The notes under the pieces were generated by a model that did not search any database, was not told the DNA's origin, and worked only from the letters and a program-made list of their open reading frames with translations. Made by a program: the position numbers and the translations under genes. This document shows positions 40,148 through 49,679 of a stretch of DNA of 64,000 bases, piece by piece; position 1 is the stretch's first letter; each line of letters starts with the position of its first letter. Source of the DNA: Effrenium voratum (lineage: Eukaryota > Sar > Dinophyceae > Suessiales > Symbiodiniaceae); assembly GCA_963377175.1 (NCBI GenBank), contig CAUJNA010002890.1, positions 403,501-467,500 on the forward strand. Direction: 5' to 3'.

Positions 40148-40392
40148 GCTAAGAGGAAAAGAGAAAAGGAGAGCAAGGCGACACCAGAAGATCGCATGGC
40201 CTTGGGTGTTCGATTCGTCAAGATGCTAGCCACCTGGCTTGCAACCCAACAAGGTCAACTCCACTTAGGGGGCTTACAATTGGGTTTTGACCTATAGGCT
40301 ATTCACTTGGCGAATCGAACACCCAGGTGGCTTCTTACGAAAGCATCACCATAGTCGGCAATAGCTATGTGATGCGACCAGTACGCACATTT
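40148..40392 (+). CDS. Interrupted exon (40148-40200, 40332-40392)
   Basis: The frame AKRKREKESKATPEDRMA is a basic, charged segment that could be nuclear-localising. Removing the L element with one TGGC continues in frame as SYESITIVGNSYVMRPVRTF. Composition changes from lysine/glutamate-rich to beta-like across the join, as at a real domain border. The left edge is a D element, the right edge fades into a Q-like repeat. Family unknown. Confidence 0.6.
40201..40327 (+). mobile_element. Family L element inside a coding frame
   Basis: CTTGGGTGTTCGATTCG and CGAATCGAACACCCAGG are 17-base inverted ends with one mismatch; TGGC lies outside both. Confidence 0.9.
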
Positions 40393-40604
40393 GGTTGGTT
40401 CGGTCCGTCCCCTGCTAGCTTCCCGTCAAAAGAGGGTGGCACCAACTCCCAAAACGACACCCCGTTTCAGGACCACCTTTGGCTTCCCTTGCCCCTGCAG
40501 AAGGCGGACTCGCAAAAAAGAGACCCTGAACATGTGGTCCCCATTTGGCTTCCCTCTCAAACCCCTTGAGGTGATATATGGTTTTGGAGGAGATGGACCC
40601 AGTT

Positions 40605-40905
40605 TTGAGTGGTTTTCAAGGGAAACCGGACGCAACTTGCGTTGCCAAGCTTGTTCTTTGCAAGCCCGATTTGGGGAAGCAAACCATTTTGAAGTTCATT
40701 GACAAGCACTTTTTTGTGAGCGATTCGGGGGACGGATTTCATTTTTACGTGTGGGGGAACAGATTCAGAACATATTCTATTCTCGTACCCGAGGCAGGCC
40801 ACCCCCGTACTTTGATGTTCGTTTGGCCACCAATTTGGTGTATAAACCCACGAACAAAAGAGACGGGCGAGCGGGCCGGAACTTAGCTTCATTGTTGCTG
40901 GCATG
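40605..40905 (+). CDS. Coding-like region with two overlapping frames
   Basis: One frame reads CVAKLVLCKPDLGKQTILKF, then IDKHFFVSDSGDGFHFYVWG; from about 40,755 another reads RTRGRPPPYFDVRLATNLVY. The switch near 40,755 suggests a frameshift or a missed intron. Aromatic and charged content is protein-like in both. Family unknown. Confidence 0.45.
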
Positions 40906-41001
40906 GTTTCCAGCCATGTGTGTTGGTTCTACTCATTTTTAGTAGGGGGCTGCAAAAAGAAGAAGGTCTTTTGAACCCAGACCAAGGGTTGGAAGGCTAG
41001 G

Positions 41002-41262
41002 TTGCCAATCTTGGCCGACCTCGACCCAAGCAGCCGAAAGCACAGGACACTGCCGTTGAAGCCCTGCGAGCTGGCAACGGCAGTGGTAGAGGAGACCTAT
41101 CAGGACGAATTGGCGGACGGTTTCTGGAGGTTTTTGTTGGCTGAGGGTTGGTTTGGGGCTCAAAATTTGAAACAGCTGGGGGTATCCAAGTTTGCTTTTA
41201 AACAGGGCGCTAAGGAGCTACCAGGAGTTCTGCTAGGACATGGTAGTGTTGTAGTCTTGTGA
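41002..41262 (+). CDS. Probable terminal exon, unidentified protein
   Basis: Long open frame (ADLDPSSRKHRTLPLKPCEL, then VVEETYQDELADGFWRFLLA) ending LLGHGSVVVL and TGA at 41,260. It is helix-forming and acidic in the middle. No repeat family lies inside. The 5' border is unknown. Confidence 0.55.
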   Translation: MPILADLDPSSRKHRTLPLKPCELATAVVEETYQDELADGFWRFLLAEGWFGAQNLKQLGVSKFAFKQGAKELPGVLLGHGSVVVL

Positions 41263-41447
41263 TGTAAGGCGCCATTTTGGGTGCCAGTTTTTGAGCCACA
41301 TCCAAATGGCTGTCCTGAATGGGCTCAACCGATTCCCACAAGAATAGCGACCAGGGACCCGGACCCAATGTAGATGATGAGTTACTCCTGAGCTGGTAAA
41401 TGATGATGGTTGTATGAACCCAACCATTGTTTTAATGGTCGTCTCAG

Positions 41448-41650
41448 GACTGCCGGCAACGGGTGGAGGAGCTGTTGCGAGAAGTCTCGCGAGGCGATTT
41501 GGATCTTTGGATGTTGGGAGTGGGGAGGGGACCTCGAAGCAGAATGGCTGGGGGAATCTTCAAACCTTCCCTTCCTTAGGTTGGACTGGACCAACTTCTG
41601 GGGAAGGCCATGGTAGTGGTAATTTTTCAGGAAGTCAACTCCGGAAGTGA
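41448..41650 (+). CDS. Possible exon, frame ambiguous
   Basis: After GTCTCAG the frame DCRQRVEELLREVSRGDLDL is a good amphipathic helix, open to 41,586. Another frame (SGLPATGGGAVARSLARRFG) stays open to TGA at 41,648. Only one can be right. Confidence 0.4.
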
Positions 41651-41659
41651 GCATCAAAG

Positions 41660-42487
41660 AGGGAGTACCCAAAAGACAGAGCTGAATCCGCCTTTCTAGG
41701 GTATTGATTTTGTGTTTGATGTGGACTAAATATACAGAATCATCTGAAGACTTGATTTTTGGTGTACCCCATAGGAGTCGCTGGGCCAGATTTGGGCCAA
41801 GAATGCTCTAACTTCACTTTTCTTTAAGGGCTTCCCCGAAATGGGTTTGGCCCCGATGGTTGCCAAGTGGCAAAGCAATTTGATAGCCGTTGCGGGTTGC
41901 TGGTTTAGACCTTGTTTTGTTTGTGGCTTTGCTGCTCATTTTGATACTGTCTTAGAGTGTTTATGTGTTTATAGTTGTGAGTCGACAGTGTTTCGGGTTT
42001 GATCCAATTTGTTTTGAGTCTAATCATTGTTTAACCGTGTTTCAAGCCTGTTGACCCATGTTCACACACACACACACCAAACACACCTCCAAAATTTGTC
42101 GATTTTAGTCTTCCTGGGAGGGGGGGGGTAGGGGGTTCCCCTTCGTAACTAAGGCTAAGGGGCCAGGGTTTGCTGGGGATAGTTCTTGTTGCGCGATTCT
42201 CAATGAGGCAACCAAAAATGTCAGATTAACCTGGAACATCTGGAATTCCTTTTTTATAAACCAACCTCAACCCATCCCAAACCACCCGAAGCCCGTCCCA
42301 GACCAACCCCATACTAATCAACCCCAAACTCATCCTAAACCAACTCTCAACCCACTTGGAAGTCTGGGTCATTCGTCCGATTTCGGACCGCCTGACCCAT
42401 TCGCTGATTCTAGGCCCCAACGCTGCGGGCGAAGAGGCCGCGCTACGAGCGAATCGCCGAAGTGAGAGGAATCGCAGGGTTTAGTCT
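41660..42487. other. Repeat-poor, gene-poor stretch
   Basis: (CA)n at 42,064-42,078, a G-run at 42,119, and a CCCAAACC-rich low-complexity part at 42,262-42,360. No exon. Confidence 0.35.
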
Positions 42488-42600
42488 ACCTGGAGTCGTC
42501 TTCTGAGCCTTAAGACATGGGTCCGGCTTATTTTGGGCAATGACCGAACGGGAATCGAAACTCACTCCTGGACATTTTTTTGTTTTCAATGTTTTCCATG
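42488..42600 (+). mobile_element. Family B half fused to a D fragment
   Basis: CCTGGAGTCGTCTTCTGAGC left arm only, followed by a D-like CACTCCTGGACATTTTTTTG. Confidence 0.45.
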
Positions 42601-43076
42601 GCGCGAAGTGGATTTCACAGCCATAAAGTAGGTTTAAGTCTACCCGGGGCATATGACAAATTGGCATTCTGTTAACGGAGTGAGCTGAACCCCTCATAAG
42701 CCAAGGATAAGCCCCTAATACGTAATTCCCCTTCCAACTAGGAACCTGACAGGGGGTCTCTTTAAAAGGACGGTGGTCCAAACCAGGCCCCTCCTTTCAG
42801 GGTTTAATAGCGGAAATATCCCCCCCCTCTCCGTGGCTCCCTTGGATATGGACATCCAGCTAGCACATGCCCCAAGTGGCCAACAGATTTCCTGGTTGAC
42901 ACCTCCAAATGGGTGCTAACTGTACCAGTTGGTTGGGTATGCCAATTGTTTGTTTCTCACTATATACAAGCTTTGGTTTATACTTTCTTGAATTTGGACC
43001 TTTCCTGAAGGAAGCTCGCGTTGTTAATTGGCAACCCAAGGCTGGTGTCGCGCAAACCGGCCAAGCTCGCAGCTAA
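42601..43076. other. Unassigned stretch
   Basis: Contains a Q-like fragment near 42,760. No supported exon. Confidence 0.25.
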
Positions 43077-43364
43077 CAGCCAAGACAAATCCCTCCCAAA
43101 CATGATCAACTAGCAATTGAACGCGTATGGACCACTCGTTGGTATCACAAGAAGGGCTATGAAGGCCCCGAAGAGGTCGCTCGAGACAGCCATGGGAAAG
43201 AGATATGTGTTGGGATGAAAGGGTCCCTGATGGAACGCCGAAAAGGTCTGCAAGAATCAGATCTGCTCTTTATGGTGGATCTTTCTTTCGGTGGTCCTTT
43301 GGCAGTCCTTTTCCTCAGATCTATTAAAACCCCCAGCAAGCAATGTGTTGGCACCCTGGTTTGA
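43077..43364 (+). CDS. Open frame of 95 codons, unidentified protein
   Basis: Opens right after an in-frame TAA and closes with TGA at 43,362. It reads QLAIERVWTTRWYHKKGYEG, PEEVARDSHGKEICVGMKGS and then a hydrophobic stretch DLLFMVDLSFGGPLAVLFL. In another frame just downstream (43,350-43,430) the phrase CLVDDIKVFAGP faintly recalls the xxDD motif of reverse transcriptases, so an old retroelement is an alternative. No family is confirmed. Confidence 0.45.
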   Translation, partial: QPRQIPPKHDQLAIERVWTTRWYHKKGYEGPEEVARDSHGKEICVGMKGSLMERRKGLQESDLLFMVDLSFGGPLAVLFLRSIKTPSKQCVGTLV

Positions 43365-43469
43365 AGTCGCTTCTTGCCTTGTCGACGACATCAAAGTTTT
43401 CGCAGGCCCGAAGGATCCCACGGCAGGATGGAACATGAGGCTTTAGCATTTAGCGTGCAAATGGGAGCT

Positions 43470-43599
43470 ACTGTGGATGGACGAAATCCTGCACCACTTG
43501 GAAGCCATGGGAAACCATTATAGGTTGGTATTTGCAGGGGAATCATCAAGTCTCATGTTTCTCAGGTGGTGCTAAAAGGATTTCGTCCATCCACAGTAT
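43470..43599. mobile_element. Family K element
   Basis: CTGTGGATGGACGAAATCCT and AGGATTTCGTCCATCCACAG are a perfect 20-base inverted repeat; TA lies outside both. A second inner repeat (GCACCACTT/AGGTGGTGC) extends it. Confidence 0.9.
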
Positions 43600-43859
43600 G
43601 ATTAGCTTCATCATACTGGGTGTAAGCAAGTCCAAGAGGCGATGCCCAAGATGGGCGGATTGCGTCATGCGCAGACGACTCAGCCCAAGTTGGCATCTTG
43701 TGAGGTTGACCTCGAAAAAGCCATACTAAAACTAACGAGGACCTGGACAGATTGGGAAATGGCACCAAATACACTTCATTAGGGATTGATTTTCAAGTTT
43801 GAAGGGTAGTGTGGGGGTCCGGGTGATGTTGAGTTCCCCAAACAGGGAAATGCTGCAAG

Positions 43860-44283
43860 CGGCATTACTTATAAATTGGGTAATAAAAGTGGTGATAACC
43901 CACTTCCCATGGTTATAATTGTCCATTCAGTGTGTTGTTTGCTTTTCTTACCAGGCGTACCAACCGGTTTCCTGACGTACCGAATCGATCGCCCTTGAAG
44001 TAGGTTCTACCCATGGTAAGGGCAACCCAGCCGCCGTACCTGGAGTCTCCTTCTGACCCTCTAAAAATGGGTCAATGACCCCAAAATTTTGGAAAATTAC
44101 CAACCATTTGTTGAGGGTCAGAAGTCTCCATGACCCTTAACACATGGGGTGATTACCCAAATTAATGGTTGGTCATTGACCCATTTTTAGAGGGTCAGAA
44201 GGAGACTCCAGGTACGGCAACTGGGTTGGTTGGTCCCCTTCCCATGGGTATAACCTACTTCAAAAAACGATCGATTCGGTACC
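43860..44283. mobile_element. Large family C palindrome with nested, doubled B
   Basis: GTACCGAATCGATCGCCCTT (43,978) and its partner CGATCGATTCGGTACC (44,283) enclose CCCATGGT/CCATGGGT arms. At the centre, 44,039-44,212 holds a B element that itself contains a second B-like centre. Confidence 0.8.
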
Positions 44284-44296
44284 TCTGGTAGTTGTA

Positions 44297-44395
44297 ACCA
44301 ATATGGAGCCCCAACATGGGGTCCTCAATGGGAGACGACCATACAAATCACGCTTTCGGCCTGGCTTCCGTTCGCTGGGCGGCACCCCGGGTAGT
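44297..44395 (+). repeat. Family W segment, inverted copy at 52.45 kb
   Basis: AACCAATATGGAGCCCCAAC through TTCGCTGGGCGGCACCCC recurs in reverse at 52,447-52,512 without an inner 26-base stretch. Both copies lie in open frames of opposite sense, so at least one open frame is accidental. Confidence 0.75.
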
Positions 44396-44528
44396 TCTAG
44401 CCACGTTTCCCCAAGCAGTAGTGCCCTTTCACCCTTTCTTTTTTGGGGGGAGGGTTCCCCTACTAAAATAGACTACAGAAAAAAGTTGGTACCAACTTAT
44501 TCTAACCAACCTCTACTGGAGGACCTAG
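44396..44528 (+). mobile_element. Family A element, variant left end
   Basis: CTAGCCACGTTTCCCCAAGC replaces the usual left end; the core and CTCTACTGGAGGACCTAG are normal. No matching flanks. Confidence 0.75.
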
Positions 44529-44667
44529 GAGAAATTCGACGGACTCGAATTTTCGCTCCAGGTGGAGCGCGTGGGGGAGGAGCGGCTTAAGCTGCAGCGA
44601 GAGCCTGAGGCGAAAAACGCCCCCAAGCGGCGCTTGGCTCCTGTAACGCTCAAGGAAAATATGGCAG
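44529..44667 (+). CDS. Exon, charged helical protein
   Basis: Starts directly at the A element's right end and reads EKFDGLEFSLQVERVGEERL, then KLQREPEAKNAPKRRLAPVT, to a 5' splice site GGCAG|GTACTT. High charge and leucine spacing suggest a helix or coiled coil. Leaving out A, the upstream frame VRWAAPRVV joins in phase, but that segment is part of repeat W. Family unknown. Confidence 0.55.
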
Positions 44668-44744
44668 GTACTTTGGACATGGCTGGTGTTTGGAACGTTC
44701 GTGCAACCTTCCCGAAGAAGATCAGAATTCAAGCACTTGTGGGG

Positions 44745-44880
44745 ATATGGCTGTGGCTGTCAAAACCGTTTTGGGATCCCATTTTGGTTGGTATAGGTGA
44801 ATTCACCACCCATTTTAGAACCTATTTGAGTGGGGATTGGGATGTTCACTGGGGGTACGATTTGGGTTTGCTTCTCCAAG
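44745..44880 (+). mobile_element. Long-form family M element
   Basis: GGATATGGCTGTGGCTGTCA to GGGATGTTCACTGGGGG; inner CATTTTGGTTGGTATAGGTG. Confidence 0.55.
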
Positions 44881-45491
44881 GGTTGTTTTTGTCTTGTTTT
44901 CGGACTCCTTTCCTTGGTGTCCCTTTGGCATGTTGTCATGGACGCCCCCAAAATGGGTGGTTGTCCCTCTTGGGTTTGCTTTGAAGAAACACACCAAACG
45001 GCCACAGGAAACTGCTCGTTTTGAGGGTAACCCCTGCTCTGGATGGTTGCGAAATCCCTGGTTGATGATTCAATTGCCCATGTAGATACCAACCAGCGTT
45101 ATGGTTTCAACCTTCGTCCATCCACAGTATGGGTATGTGATCCCCAAAATGCTTGGTTTCCTTGGTTTCCCTTCAAGACCACGCCAACTCTCCAACCCAC
45201 AAAAGGGAGATTATTCCATAATATCGGGCAACCTTCATGTTAAAAGGAGCTTGAGGGGCCAAGCTTGTCAATTTGGGAGAAACATGGGGGACCAAGGACG
45301 AGCCTCTAGATTCAACCACAAAAGTCAGGACCAGCGGACCTGCCCAAATCTTCCCACGTTCAGTAGGGACAGCAGGGGCAGTAAGTCTTGACTCCGGCTC
45401 TCATGTGAGTCACTGGCAAAATTACCCGCCAATTACATGGAACCCAAATCAGGAGCCCACAAAAAGAACTTTCTCCGCAATTCGTGTTTTG
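44881..45491. other. Intronic stretch with K and Q pieces
   Basis: K right end (TTCGTCCATCCACAGTATGG, 45,114) and a Q-like piece (GGTTTCCCTTCAAGACCACG, 45,164). No supported exon. Confidence 0.35.
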
Positions 45492-45600
45492 TTTGGTGCA
45501 TTTTGCTTGGATGTTAGGACTTTAACTTTTTGCCAACTAATGGGTTTTCCATTAAATCCGTTAAAAGTTAAACTTTTAGCAGGGGAGCAGAAAGCAACCA
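45492..45600 (+). repeat. Family U repeat
   Basis: TTTGCTTGGATGTTAGGACT to GCAGGGGAGCAGAAAGCAAC; closest to consensus. Confidence 0.75.
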
Positions 45601-45766
45601 TTTTGATTTTGTGCTCCATGTCAAAAAAGGGTTCCTGGGCAAGAACAAGACGCGCCCAACGTGTGAGCAGGACAAGAAATGGGCAAATGAAATGGCGACG
45701 TCATCCACAAAGCGTCTTTTCACAGGAGATCTTGTTGAATCTTCAATCTTCGACTTTTGGGCAAAT

Positions 45767-45872
45767 ATGGCTGTGGGTCAAAATGAATCCACCAGGACAC
45801 TGCAGGTTTTAGTCCATGTTTCCTTTTGCCAGGGTTCTATTTCGGGTACCTTTTTTTGACCCACAGCCATAT
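45767..45872 (+). mobile_element. Family M element
   Basis: ATATGGCTGTGGGTCAAAAT and TTTTTTTGACCCACAGCCAT; perfect long inverted ends. Confidence 0.9.
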
Positions 45873-45979
45873 GTCGATGAATTTCAACAGGAAGCTCCAC
45901 AACAGTTGCCTGTGAACATCAATCTCGACCAAATGTTTGTGTCCACCAAAAGGTTCCAACATTTCCAAAGTTTACATCA

Positions 45980-46170
45980 CTGGAGTCTCCATGACCCTCT
46001 AAAAATGGGTCAATGACCAACCATTATTTTGGGTAATGACCAACCATTTGTTAAGGGTCAGAAGGAGACTCCAGGTCCATATGTTTTTCCCCCACCAGCA
46101 ACATGAACAACTTGTTCCATCTCTCCGCATGCAAACGTGAGCACATTTTTGTGCAAACCTGGCTTTCCCA
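45980..46170 (+). repeat. B element plus duplicated segment, copy 1
   Basis: B at 45,980-46,075, then 46,089-46,170 (CACCAGCAACATGAACAACT to CAAACCTGGCTTTCCCA), which recurs after another B element at 47,113-47,197. Confidence 0.8.
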
Positions 46171-46487
46171 GAGTTGTGCTGCGCCCGGGCTGGCCCCGGG
46201 TGACATCCGGGTGACTGCTACTCCGTGGTAGGAAGCTATGCGTGTCATGTGGGAGGTCAATGAGGCCTATGCTCTGGGTCCATGTGTTGGATGATGTAAT
46301 CTCAGAAATGTCCAGGTGGAGCTCATAACTATCAGGCCTCTTGAAAAGACCACGACTCTTACAGATTGCCTATTGCCTTTAGTTTCACCCTTGCCTTCCA
46401 CTGGTGACGTCAGTCTTATTTCCATTGTCAAGGATTCGAATCTGTCCTAGTGACTTTCTGGTTGGGACTTGATGGAAGAGCAACTAG
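46171..46487. other. Unassigned stretch
   Basis: No repeat family and no strong open frame; ends at the 3' splice site of the next exon. Confidence 0.3.
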
Positions 46488-46706
46488 GAAATGCCTTCAC
46501 ATCAACGAGTCTTGGTGTCCCGAGCTGACAATGAGCTTCTTCACAGGCACTTTTGGTCGACGATTTGGGATGTATTCCTGCGGGAAACGGCAGAAGCTTA
46601 CTTTGCCGTTGCAGCCTCTCCGCTTTTGCAACAACATGGTCGTGTTTTGCAAGGCATCAGTTTATGTGGCGAAATTATCTCAATGCTCAATGACATTATT
46701 GACTGA
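46488..46706 (+). CDS. Probable terminal exon, helical protein
   Basis: After CAACTAG the frame reads EMPSHQRVLVSRADNELLHR, HFWSTIWDVFLRETAEAYFA and ends GEIISMLNDIID with TGA at 46,704. It is strongly helical with regular hydrophobic spacing. The TAG that precedes it doubles as an in-frame stop, supporting the splice site. One alternative frame (FTGTFGRRFGMYS) is also open. Family unknown. Confidence 0.6.
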   Translation, partial: EMPSHQRVLVSRADNELLHRHFWSTIWDVFLRETAEAYFAVAASPLLQQHGRVLQGISLCGEIISMLNDIID

Positions 46707-46924
46707 AATTGATCGAGGATGTGCCTTTTACTCTTGCTGTTATTCACGTTTCACACAATTTGGGGACAAAGTGCCCCCTGCTTGCTCAGACAGACACAAA
46801 ACCGCAGATCATGACCCACAACAGGAGTTTTGACCACCACAACCAAAATAATATCCTTTGACAACGTGACCATGCCCCCACAACATGATGTTTTGCACCA
46901 TCCAGAGATATAATGAGAACCCCT

Positions 46925-47197
46925 GAGTTTTCAACAGGTCTACCCTGGTGCGAGAGATGCAGGGAATGAGAAATGGAATGACCCTTATAAACCATTCAAC
47001 TGGTGCCTGGAGTCTCCATGACCCTCTAAAATGGGTCAATGACCAACCATGATTTTGGGTAATAACCAATCATCTTTTAAGGGTCAGAAGGAGACTCCAG
47101 GTCCATCTGTCTTTCCCCCCACCAGCAACATTAACAGCGTGTTCTACCTCTCCACATGCAAACGTGAGCACATTTTTACGCAAACCTGGCTTTCCCA
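46925..47197 (+). repeat. Inverted repeat, B element and duplicated segment, copy 2
   Basis: GGTGCGAGAGATGCAGGGAA (46,939) is the complement of 47,720-47,745. B lies at 47,006-47,101 and the duplicated segment at 47,113-47,197. Confidence 0.75.
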
Positions 47198-47352
47198 CAA
47201 GCCTGGGTTTCTTCCACATTCCCTACCGATGTCACACCCGCCGGCGCGATTGCGCTTCCCAGGTGCCCGATCGCGCTGACGCGGCCTGCAACTCGACCGG
47301 TCCGAGGCGCCGAGAAGACTGCTCCCCAAGCAACTTGCTTTGTGGGGCGATA
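47198..47352 (+). CDS. Possible cysteine-containing exon
   Basis: Open frame with PDRADAACNSTGPRRREDCS and NLLCGAI. A diverged copy of its last 40 bases appears at 47,555-47,600 after the A element. Confidence 0.35.
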
Positions 47353-47558
47353 CCTACAGTCTCCTTCTGACACTTAAAGAATGGTTAGTCATTACCCAAA
47401 ATCATGGTTGGTCATTGACCCATTTTTAGAGGGTCATGGAGACTCCAGGTAGTGCCCTTTTACCGTTTCTTTTTTGGTTGGGAGGGTTTCCCTACTAAAA
47501 TAGATGTCAAAAAAAAGTTGGTACCAAATTATTCTAACCTCTACGCTGGAGGACCTAG
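47353..47558 (+). mobile_element. Family B element joined to a left-truncated A element
   Basis: B at 47,353-47,449 (CCTACAGTCTCC to GACTCCAGG) replaces the left end of A; A continues TAGTGCCCTTTTACC to GGAGGACCTAG. Confidence 0.8.
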
Positions 47559-47846
47559 AGACTGCTCCAAGCTCGCTTTTGGGGTGATACGAACGGGATG
47601 CCAACTCCACATCTTGTGATCGGGGCGAAATCGGTGGGGAATGTGGTTGAATGAACCCAGGCTTTGGTCCCCGACAAAAGGAACCCGCAAGTTGAATGGT
47701 TTATAAGGGTCATTCCATTTGTCATTTCCTGCATCTCTCGCACCAGCAAGATATTGCAAGCAAGGGAACCAGGAAGCCCTTGAATTTACCTCGGTTTCTC
47801 GTGGTTTTGTGTGGCTGTTTTACTTGAGCTGCAAAAGGCAATCTGC

Positions 47847-48325
47847 GCTGGCGTACATGCCGTTTTAGACAGCGACGCCGGAAGGCTTCGTGCCTTGTGA
47901 AACGCCATGCATAGCGGGCGAAACCGTTGTCCTTGACAACGCTCGCCATCCCGGCGCGAACTACCACAGCGGCTTCACTTGCCCGGGCGCGAGTGGCGCT
48001 CCGTTGGCACACGCTCTATGGACCAATATGGGATGAACAAGGGGGCTGCGCAGACCGCTGCTTTGACGGGGCGAACACGCCGACTGGCGTCTTTGTCAAC
48101 TGCAAGCAGGTGTTCAACTTGCTGCTTCCGGACAGCGCCCACTGTTTCAACAAGAGGACCGCCGGATCTCGATTGGTAGTTGCACGCAGGTTGAGTTGTG
48201 CAAGGGTTCCCTTTCTCTTTCCCTTTGCCCGAGCGCAAGTTTCCCTCCGATCGGGTTTCGTGGAGCAACCTAGAGATCATGTTTGCTCGGATAGCACCCA
48301 GTCGTTCGAATCTCTGGCTACATGA
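47847..48325 (+). CDS. Dense open region, cysteine-rich frames
   Basis: Several good frames follow each other: LQKAICAGVHAVLDSDAGRL, EGFVPCETPCIAGETVVLDN to about 48,033, then EQGGCADRCFDGANTPTGVF and NCKQVFNLLLPDSAHCFNKR to TGA-free 48,325. A long minus frame is also open. The frame changes suggest small introns or a decayed gene. Cysteines recall secreted modules, but no family is recognised. Confidence 0.4.
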
Positions 48326-48700
48326 CATGGGTATCGGTGTGTGATGGTCCCGATCCAGTTTGCAGGCGCGATTTTATCGGCTTGTACTGGGCCCCTGCTG
48401 GTTCCTGCTGGTATGATCGAGCATTCGACTGCTTTCTTGCCAGGCCCCACGATGTTGGGAAGTTTTGCAAAGGTCTTGTCGAAGGATTTGTGGAGCTTTT
48501 GTTTGCGGAATGGCTTTTGTTCGCACTTATGCATCAAATTCCTTCCTGGGATGGTTCGCACCAGTTGGGATGGATGAAGCCCTGTAAAGAAATGTTGACG
48601 AACCACCTATCAGATGATGAAGGATTTTGTCACCTTGTTCATACCCACAGTATTTTGAAGAGATGGTCAATTTCCCTTTGATTTTTTAGAAACACCGTGG
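48326..48700 (+). other. Open region, three frames
   Basis: Two plus frames (VPIQFAGAILSACTGPLLVP; GLVEGFVELLFAEWLLFALM) and one minus frame are open for 79-119 codons. I cannot choose. Confidence 0.3.
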
Positions 48701-48868
48701 CAGACAGTAAGGATCTCACCCGCCAACAGCAGTCCTCATATGGGTTTGTGTCAAGATTGGTGGTGCTCCCCTCATAAAATGGTGGCTTGCTAAACCAAGG
48801 TGAAGAAATTGTACCTCACCTCAAAAGGACAGACACGCATATTTGCCGTTGCTAGGATCAGCCCTAGT

Positions 48869-49154
48869 CTGCGTGGTTGGAAGGGAGCCAAGGGGATTGT
48901 CCAAATTGTGCCTCTGAAGATGGAGCGGAACCAGTCTTGAAAGACATGGAAGTAATGGAATGGCCATTTGTGATACCAAAGAAACACACCTAGGTCCCCC
49001 AGTAGTGCCCTTTTGCCACCTTTTTTTGGAAGGGTTCCGCTGGGTTCCCCTACTAAAATAGACTACAGAAAAAAAGGGTACCCTTATTCTAACCTCTCTA
49101 CTGGAGGACCTAGACACCTTCAACTGGGTCTCCTCCAAAGCGATTTTATTTTGA
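48869..49154 (+). CDS. Interrupted terminal exon (48869-48989, 49118-49154)
   Basis: After CCCTAG the frame reads SAWLEGSQGDCPNCASEDGA, with a CPxC pair, then EPVLKDMEVMEWPFVIPKKH. Removing the A element with one ACAC continues TFNWVSSKAILF and TGA at 49,152. The join KKH|TFNW is smooth. The TAG at 48,866 is also an in-frame stop, supporting a splice site. A zinc-ribbon role is possible but only one CxxC is seen. Confidence 0.6.
48990..49113 (+). mobile_element. Family A element inside a coding frame
   Basis: CTAGGTCCCCCAGTAGTGCC and CTACTGGAGGACCTAG; ACAC outside both. Confidence 0.9.
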
Positions 49155-49440
49155 GGGTGTGACTAGATATGGACCATAGTCGAGTTGTTTTTTCAATGGG
49201 GTACCCAGATGTGGGCCAAGTTGAACAGATAAAGTAGTCGGAGTGGGACTTTCTTGGTATCTAGATTTCGTCCGAGTTGAAAGCCCTCAGGGTTGGAGCC
49301 ATGGCTTTCACCTACTTAAATCTGTGGGTTGCAAGCTTCCAGTTGCTCAAGTATGTTTCCCCTATTAGTTTTCAAGGGCATCGAAGACTTAATAATTTTG
49401 CGCAGCACAATTCAAACAAACGGATGCAAATGAGAAGTTG
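49155..49440. other. Unassigned stretch
   Basis: No repeat family and no supported exon. Confidence 0.3.
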
Positions 49441-49552
49441 CTAGGTCCCCCAGTGCCCTTTTACCCTTCTCCGGCGGAGGGTTCCCCTACTCACATAGAC
49501 GTCTAAAAAACAAGTGGTACCCTTATTCTAACCTCTCTACTTAAAAACCCAG
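49441..49552 (+). mobile_element. Family A element, variant right end
   Basis: CTAGGTCCCCCAGTGCCC left end; the right end is CTACTTAAAAACCC instead of CTGGAGGACCTAG. AGAAGTTG lies on both sides, longer than the usual four bases. Confidence 0.75.
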
Positions 49553-49679
49553 AAGTTGTGACCCACTTTGTTACTTAAAGATGCAGGTTGCTTACCTTTT
49601 CGCAGGCGGGACATGGAACTAAGCCCTTGAGGGATGCTGGAAGCTTCGGAGTCTGGCAGTGGAAGGGTTCATACCAGGC

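Noticed and set aside
43350..43440. Reverse transcriptase xxDD motif (CLVDDIKVFAGP)
   Set aside because: A single motif without neighbouring RT blocks; too weak to call a retroelement.
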